Shown here piece after piece: positions 55,513-61,935 of a stretch of DNA of 61,935 bases; position 1 is the first letter of the stretch; every line of letters begins with the position of its first letter. The position numbers and the translations under genes were made by a program. The stretch lies in assembly GCF_004359215.1 (NCBI RefSeq), contig NC_090613.1, forward strand, positions 5,047,222 to 5,109,156, in the 5' to 3' direction. The notes under the pieces were generated by a model that was given only the letters and a program-made list of their open reading frames with translations, did not search any database and had not been told where the DNA came from. Origin of the DNA: Bremia lactucae. Taxonomy: Eukaryota > Oomycota > Peronosporomycetes > Peronosporales > Peronosporaceae.

Positions 55513-58339
55513 TCACTGCAGTGACACCACAAGTACGAGTGAGACAGCAAAATGTGCAAATTCGTAAAGCATCTGCAATAATCACATAAGCAATTAAAAT
55601 ATTGTGCTTGTAAACGAGACTCGAATCGTACCTTCGGGGCAAAGACACTCCAAATAAACAAGTGAAACCGCATAAAGTACACCACAATACTATAAATTGT
55701 GGTATGCAACAATAAAGTCAAAACATTTTTAACGAATAAGACATTCCGAAAGACACGTACGCATAGACTGTAAATCGAAGTGTCTGATAAGTGAAGATTA
55801 CGAGACATGCTGTCTGTATCGTCCTGGAATTGATCAATTTTGTGACAGGTTTTGCATTCAACCATTGGTATAGATTCACGAAGCACACAAGCGGACCGGA
55901 GAAAACGCTGACAAAAGTTAGCGCTCCAACTAATGTCTGTGAATACGACGAAATACCGTGATAGGACTGGCTGATATCAATAGTAGTCACCAGATGTGAA
56001 TTTCCAAGTGCAAAGAACGCTGCTTGTGATAGCCACACCCCAAGCCCCGCTAAAATAATACTACGATGCTGAAATGCACTGTCATGTGCCCGATCAAGAA
56101 ACTTTGCTGCGAATTCCAATTGCAAACAAAGGAGACAAAGCGTCTGAAAATTTGTGTCCCTTTGAAGCAATAGTACCAAAAGCCAAATAACCATTTCTAA
56201 AATCGAATGCCGCAAACCTTGCCTAGCTGAGGCCGTCAGAAATGCAAGAAAACAAACAATTGCGTACACGACGCGAGCACATGTATCAGTATCCAGTGAG
56301 ACCCGTCTTGTCCAGTCATTTGCAGTGTCTTGCACAAAAGTGATTTTTTCTGGAAGCTCCTTGACTCCAACGCATGCCAGCATTCCAACTGCGAATAGTA
56401 GTATACTGCTGATGGCAACAAAGACTTGTAAGATAGCAACTTCACGATATGCTGCTTTAGTGTGCGAAACTGCTTTTCGGAGGACAATACCACATATTGC
56501 TAATACGCAGACACGTATCGAAAGTATATATGTCGGCAAAATAGGAGCTGTTGATAGTATTGACACGGAGTCGTCCGTAGCAAATTCACTCCCTGGCACA
56601 TTGGTGTCTAGTTTAAGTCCATTCAGTCGCCAAAAATTTATAATTTGGTTGCGTGCTCGAAGCGTGCGTGTAAAAACCAGTAAAACTATCACCAATCCGA
56701 CCGAATACAACGCTTCATACGACTTTTGTATTTGTATCGAAGCAATTCCGATCGCAATTAGCAGCGAAGTTGTCATGAAAAATGTTGTAGCGTGCTCATT
56801 CTCAATTGAAGAGCTTGACGATAGACTCGCGATTTGCAAAATGCTGTTAACACCAAGCACTACAACGTGAATGTTTCTCAGAAATGGCTCTGATTTTTTC
56901 TGGAGCGCTCGAGCAAGCATTTCCAAGGCAGCAATTAGGCTGACAACAAGAAATGCTAAGCCCAATAAAAACACAGTCACGTTGTACTCGGACCCATCAC
57001 TTTGAGTGACTATAGCTTGCATAATTTCACAGGCTCTTTCTACTTCTTTTGCAGCATGTTGATCAAATAAATCCATATCACTATCGTCTCGTAGACTTTT
57101 GCGTAGCAAGTCTAGCGGCACATGAAATTCGTCGTCAAACTTTTTTAATGCTGTGGCATGAAACTTGATGGTGGCAAGAGCATGCAGTTGTTGAAAATTG
57201 CGATATAATGCATGCCAATATGATGAATTAGATAGTGCATTGGCCTCAAATGAAGCACGAACAACATCCTCTAAGAGTAGTCCTGTACTATACGGCGGAA
57301 TGGGGAGGCCATACAGCGACGAAATCGTTGGTACTAAGTCCACTTGATTGCGCTTCTGCCGATAATTATTGTCACGTAAAGGGTGAAGTGGCTTCCCATC
57401 GCCACGCATAAACATCAACAATGCCGACGACTCTTCTACCGTAGCTCCACCGTGGTTTCCAACCTCTGACATACCATGATCGCTGCACAAAAGAATTAGC
57501 GACGCTCGGGCGGACTTATCTTTTTGCATTCTTAAAGCATCTTGAGCCTGTAGTGATTCTAATACCAATTGAACAATTTTGTCCATCTCTTGCAATTTTT
57601 TTTCCATTAATAACGACCGCGGTCCACGTAGGTGTCCCACATGATCCAATCCTAGATAATGCAAAACCAGCACGTCCCAATCCTGGCTCTTGTGATTGTG
57701 TATGGCTGGGTCTAATTCTTCTCTTAAATGCCTCGTAACATTGTCGTCAACTTCTTTGGTGTCTCTGGTATAAAAACCCGACGTGCCATCCGAACGTAGA
57801 AATGTATTTGGAAATAGTTTGAGCCACGTATCGTCGCCATAAAAAACAATGCGCTTGCCTTTTGCCGTCAGCATCGACAGCAGATTAGCATTTTCATCAA
57901 TTGCTACAGAGTTAAAGTTCTTGAGAATGTCAATAAATGCTGGAGCTTTACCAGTCACGAGCGCTTTGAGGCGAGGCATTGTCACGGTGGGAACATTGGC
58001 ATGTGCGACGTAGCCTAGAGCCCTGCCGGACGTCACAAGACTGCTGGTGAATGGCATGTCAATGTTTAGCTCTTTCTTGGAAAAGACGTGAGTTATATCA
58101 TCATCCTTACGCATTGCAGCGCTTCCTAACACCATGTCTGCCCGGAGAGCGTCGATCAACACGATGACGAGGCGATCGTAAGCAGCATCCAATTTCTGCG
58201 GACGATCAAATTGAGCATTCGATTTGTTTAAAGAATCAGCTGTCGCACTTTGAAAGAAGACTTCGTTAAGGCGCAGTAGACCGCTTGAGCACAGGTATGC
58301 CCCTAGACCGGCGCATAAACATAGAAGTCGCAGCGTCAT
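55513..58339 (-). CDS. PIGG: GPI ethanolamine-phosphate transferase 2 (PIG-G/GPI7)
   Basis: Adds ethanolamine phosphate to the second mannose of GPI anchors in the ER membrane. Exons: 55761-58339, 55632-55689 and 55513-55572 (introns 71 and 59 nt, GT-AG), 898 aa. An N-terminal signal anchor (residues 1-20) precedes the lumenal alkaline-phosphatase-fold domain: VLIDALRADMV (60-70), GDDTW near 167, HYLGLDHVGH near 225 and SDHGMSEVGNHGG near 283 carry the metal ligands. From about residue 440 on there are many hydrophobic membrane segments. The two small last exons restore the family C-terminus (RFHLFIWSVFAPK, then MLYEFAHF). Without splicing the frame would stop 26 residues early. GPI anchoring matters for oomycete surface proteins such as elicitins; that link is inference. 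Confidence 0.92.
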
Positions 58340-58342
58340 GAC

Positions 58343-58359
58343 TGGCCGAAAATGATAGC
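58343..58359 (-). promoter_or_regulatory. Initiator-like motif for PIG-G
   Basis: On the minus strand GCTATCATTTTCGGCCA lies just before the ATG at 58339. It contains TCATTTT, matching the oomycete initiator TCAYTYY. The 5' UTR would be very short. Confidence 0.4.
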
Positions 58360-58428
58360 CCCTGAAGTATTGTTACATAAAACAATTATGGTACTTTCGA
58401 GGCAATTTTTTAATATTATGGGGTATTT

Positions 58429-59896
58429 TTATGAAAAGTTACCATTGGCAACACGGCGATCCATTGCCGTGGGATCATCGAAACCAAAGCGCGTGCGTAG
58501 CACATTGTAACGGCAGAGCGCGTCATCAATATTAATATACGTCCCTTGAAGATGACGTATGCCGTCCGAGCACGACGTGAATTCTTTCCTTCCATGCAAA
58601 AGTCGGCGTTGATTACAAAGAACGGTGTCACCCTGCTGAAGCCTGAACTCATAGCGATGCTTGCCGCCTTCTACAAGCTCGTGAAAGACACAGTATGCAT
58701 CGTAATAGGGCATGACATCCTCGAATGAAACTCTTAGCGGTCCTTCGAATGGAGGGCTCCAGTGCACCGCAATTACCTCTTCACGATGGTTAAGCTGGAT
58801 GTGAGGGCGCTGGTACTCCATTATTGTCGCATTTGTACGGGTCAAATGGTGCTTTTTGAAAGTTGCGGGCACACGTGTGAATGTAGCAAAGTGCTCGGGG
58901 TAAATGCGACGGAATTCGTCGGCTACAGCAAAAACATCCACAAACGTCGACTCCCCGCCTTTGACCGACGGGTCATATCGTAGTGCATGCAGGAATTGAA
59001 ATCCTGGAGGGGACTCATAATATGCAAGATCCACGTGGCTTTTTAAGTAAACAGAAGTATATGCGATATTCACCTAAAAAGAGATGCAACATGTTAAGTA
59101 AGGCAGACTATTTAGAAGCTATACAATACTTACGGGCGTTGGCTCTGCCATTACATCGAAGACGTCACCATACTGAAGCCTATACGATAAAATGAGAAAT
59201 TTTAGACAAACTGCCACTAGAGGTTATGTAATATTATACATACGTACGAGTGAGATACGGGTGCGATACGCTCTGCGAGTAATTTCACAGCCCCTGAAAT
59301 CAATGGAGTATTGCGAATGACGGTTAAGCCATTTTCCACGACCTGGCGGAGCGCTTCATATAGTCCCTCATCATTACTTGTGTCCATGAAATTAGCATAC
59401 TCCGTCGTGGGTACTGGAGCATCCAGTGCCAATGGGACCGTTGCCATTCTTCGAGCGTGATTATCTAGTGCCCATTCTGAGTAGCTGTTTGCAAGCAGCC
59501 ACGCACAGGAGAAGCTGGACTCGTGGTGGTCGTTCCATACGATATTAAGCGTATCCCCTTTTACTGCAAAGTACAACCACATTAGCGCAAATGAAGATAC
59601 AATGCCGATCAGAACTCCTTACCGAAAACTTTATCAATATCTAGCCCACTTTTATTTACCTCGGAGCAATTTGTCAGCCGCTGTCCTGTCGGATGGCCAC
59701 ATTGAGGGCACAAACACCACGTTCGAAGATGCAACAAGTGATATTTGCTCATTTTGCCATCTTGCCAACGTAGTATTATAAACTCGCGGTGACGCACATC
59801 TACTCCATGAAGCTACTCGAAAAAAGTCCGTCAATTCTCTCGTCTTACAATGTAGGAACGCAGCTAGAAAGCTACCACCTTCTTAGTGATTGGCAT
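58429..59896 (-). CDS. BBOX1: Gamma-butyrobetaine dioxygenase-like protein
   Basis: 2-oxoglutarate/Fe(II) oxygenase, last step of carnitine synthesis. Five exons: 59879-59896, 59623-59812, 59248-59563, 59134-59179 and 58429-59073. Introns of 66, 59, 68 and 60 nt are GT-AG; product 404 aa. The N-terminal zinc site has Cys39, Cys41 and Cys44 (CLCPQC) with WNDHHESSF supplying a His. The Fe(II) triad is His203-x-Asp205 (HVDLAYYESPPG) and His350 (RRLLHGRKEF). These positions are close to those of human BBOX1 (38/40/43 and 202/204/347), which supports the splice model and the short first exon. The PPG after the HxD motif favours BBOX over trimethyllysine dioxygenase. The 18-nt first exon is the weakest point. 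It lies 89 bp upstream of PIG-G in the same orientation. Confidence 0.85.
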
Positions 59897-60584
59897 TGGC
59901 TTGTTATGACTGCCTCTAGTCACATCGGAAAATTGACGCGATTTGCTCGTGTTAGCTTCGTAGGCAGCTGCGATAAATGGTTAAGCACTTTTAATCAAAA
60001 CGATCACAGACGACTGGAAACGAACCTTTGCGCATCCAGCGTCGCTGCGGAAAGATTTGTGCCACAATTTGAAACGGTGAAATCAACAAGGAAGTAGTAC
60101 GAGGTCCGACCAAAGCTAAACGGCGCATGGCGAAGACGTAGATTCAATAAAGCGAAAAAGGATTTTCAAGAACCCGGACACCTGAAATATTCTACGATCT
60201 CAAAATTATTTCGAATAGTCGGCTTTTAATGCAAGAGAATTGTGTTCATACGTGCAGAAGTATCGTGTTTATTAACAGGGAAAAGTACCAAAATACCCCT
60301 GACAAATGCAGAAAAGACGGAAATACCCCTGTACTTTTATAAATGACCAAAATGCCCCTGGCTCTTACTACGCTTTGGGAAAAGAGATTTGCCAGTATTT
60401 GATGCCTGATATATAGCCTGAGGCATTGGTCATTTGTGTCTTTCGGGAATATTGCCAATTTTGAAACCTGTGTATGCTTCGCCTTTTTTAGGAACGGTCG
60501 GATCTGGACGCGGGTGGGTGCAAAAGATGCGGAAACGTTAGTAGATCACAAATTAGTAAAAATATTTAAGGAATACACCATGGG
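59897..60584. other. Intergenic with ACCCCT-type repeats
   Basis: At 60285-60355 the motif AAATACCCCTG or AAATGCCCCTG occurs three times at about 30-40 bp spacing. No gene is seen; 59897-59960 should be the BBOX promoter (GTCAATTTTCC at 59922-59932, minus strand). Confidence 0.45.
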
Positions 60585-60824
60585 TTGTTGAATATTTTGA
60601 ATATTTCGGAAGTTTTGGAGTGTGGGCGTGTGCAATGGCCAAGATCACTTTTGATAAAAATGAGTGAAGGTTACCCCAGCATAGAGCTCACCTTCCCGGT
60701 TCTGCGCAAGCACCACGATGGTAATAGCAACCATTACATAGTCTCTCCAGATGGCTTCCACGGAAAGGCATCTGGAAAGAGTAGTTTGGCATTACATCTA
60801 GTTCCAACAGGTGTAACGGGCTAG
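60585..60824 (+). other. ORF truncated by an LTR, unknown
   Basis: 79 codons, of which the last four lie in the family B LTR. The middle (LTFPVLRKHHDGNSNHYIVS) reads like a normal globular protein, but no family is recognised. It may be the end of a transposon frame or a host gene cut by the LTR at 60812. Confidence 0.3.
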
Positions 60825-61364
60825 AGTTGCCCTAATGTTACACAGTCCCCATTAAGTACATTTGGTACTTAAGGGGATGGTCAATTACTAAATAATAGTA
60901 ATTAGACCCAACACTCGGGTGTGGTGCACATTTGTGACCAACCCTTGTGGATGTGATGCACATGGGTGCATTCACATTAGGAGGGATGACGCCCAGCGTC
61001 ATCCATGATGACGGCTAGCGTCATCAGTTACGCGAGGTATCTATAAAGATACGCTCGCAATACATATTAAATGATATCTATAGAGATATCATTTTAATTA
61101 GTAAAAATAGGTATTTATATTTAATTCTATTAAATATAAATCAGTCTGAAATTTACTACCTACTTGGTAAGTGCGCACAGGGAGACGGATTACCGCTCCC
61201 GTGACGTCACTTTACCAGAGTTCTTAGTGTGTTGGGTGAGGTCGCTTGCGCGCCCACCACAACTACCTCACTGCACGCAAGAGAAGCAGGTGCAAACCGC
61301 TTCCTCGCTGTGCTAGGGTGTGTGCTAAGTAGAGCGTGGCCGCATTACGACGTGCCCGCCTACA
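60812..61364 (+). repeat. Family B LTR, no target duplication visible
   Basis: 553 bp from TGTAACGGGCTAGAG to GCCCGCCTACA. Left flank ACAGG and right flank CATCG do not match, so a deletion or recombination has removed one side. It is very similar to the solo LTR at 54488, including a local duplication (GATGACGGCTAGCGTCATC). Confidence 0.88.
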
Positions 61365-61800
61365 CATCGCTTCAACAAGTGCTGTGCTGATCTAGGTATT
61401 ATCCACCAGACAACCATGCCGTACAATCCTCAACAAAACGACTTAGCAGAGAGGATAAATCGAACTCTTGTCGAGATGGCCCGCTTAATGTTATTACATA
61501 AAAATGATCATTCTTGGTGGGGTGAGGCGATTATGGCGGCTGTCTAAACCATCAATCGAATATTGAAAATGCGCCACCCAACACTAGTCCATTTGAAACT
61601 CTGTACGGACCAAAGCCAGACTGAAATCATTTCGTGTCTTTAATTCGACTGGATATCTACGAGTAACGGATTGCAAGTGAACTAAATGAGGCAGCTAGGC
61701 AAGCAAGTGCATTGTTTCTTTAGTATTTGGAAACTTTAAAGGCGAACTAAGCGTGGGAGCTGGCGAGTGAACAATTGGTCATGACTAGGTCCGTTACATT
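61365..61800 (+). pseudogene. Ty1/copia integrase fragment
   Basis: The plus frame reads CADLGIIHQTTMPYNPQQND, then LAERINRTLVEMARLMLL and SWWGEAIMAAV, the copia integrase segment with the catalytic Glu (NDLAER, usual form NGVAER). A stop and frameshift follow near 61545. Further on it has TSPFETLYGPKPD-like sequence. The only copia-type sequence in the window. Confidence 0.88.
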
Positions 61801-61935
61801 AAACGAGAGACCTCCTTCGCAGTACAAAGATGTTGTTGTTTTAAGTGAACCTATTGCTCAATGCAAACATTTTCATGATGAAGCAGACGAAGTGAAGATG
61901 GAAGTACCTGATTCGGGTAAGGACCAATAGGTTGA

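Noticed and set aside
56325..56870. 181-codon plus-strand frame
   Set aside because: It is the complement of the PIG-G membrane region; hydrophobic codons on one strand leave the other open.
1..61935. RXLR or crinkler effector genes
   Set aside because: I found no frame with a signal peptide followed by an RxLR-EER or LFLAK motif.

Overview
The window looks like oomycete nuclear DNA, most probably from the Peronosporales (Phytophthora or a downy mildew). The support is a set of compact intron-containing eukaryotic genes (introns mostly 56-75 nt with CTRAY-like branch sites), oomycete-style initiator motifs just upstream of start codons, and a dense load of decayed chromodomain-bearing Ty3/gypsy elements. 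The placement is inference; no marker gene names the species.

Two gene islands sit in a sea of transposable elements. Island 1 (26.8-37.1 kb) holds, in order: trehalose-6-phosphate phosphatase (-), a RIB7-type riboflavin reductase (-), mitochondrial ribosomal protein bL32m (+), a helicase-less Dicer/Drosha-like double RNase III (+), an RBM22/SLT11-type splicing factor that lacks its RRM (-), the mitochondrial Fe-S assembly factor IBA57 (+) and the proteasome regulator PI31 (+). Island 2 (55.5-59.9 kb) holds PIG-G, a GPI ethanolamine-phosphate transferase (-), and a gamma-butyrobetaine dioxygenase-like gene (-). I rebuilt the exon structures by hand: every proposed intron is GT-AG and every joined reading frame is an exact multiple of three. 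The genes are ordinary housekeeping functions and do not form a shared pathway.

The rest is repeats. Three Ty3/gypsy families are visible. Family A (LTR about 440 bp, TGTAACGGGG...CGTTACA) is at 1-2.3 kb (+), 43.1-49.2 kb (-) and in a rearranged LTR-gag array at 49.1-53.8 kb. Family B (LTR about 510-550 bp, TGTAACGGGCT...CCGCCTACA) is at 5.3-10.2 kb (-), 20.7-26.2 kb (+, with an internal inversion) and 37.4-43.1 kb, with further LTR copies at 12.3, 54.5 (solo, 5-bp target duplication) and 60.8 kb. Family C is at 12.9-18.8 kb (-). All the pol reading frames are broken. There are also Mutator-like (MULE) DNA transposon pieces (2.3-3.5, 47.87-49.11 and 53.8-54.0 kb), a Ty1/copia integrase fragment at the right end and three runs of N (22209-23079, 41735-42553, 47208-47307).

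The points most worth a second look are: the Drosha-like RNase III; the RRM-less RBM22; an antisense reading frame between pol and the 3' LTR of family A; a pol-linker segment that is open on both strands and carries a 24-bp repeat expansion; a near-perfect 49-bp palindrome inside a protease remnant; and the head-to-head LTR-gag array into which a MULE inserted with a clean 9-bp target duplication.
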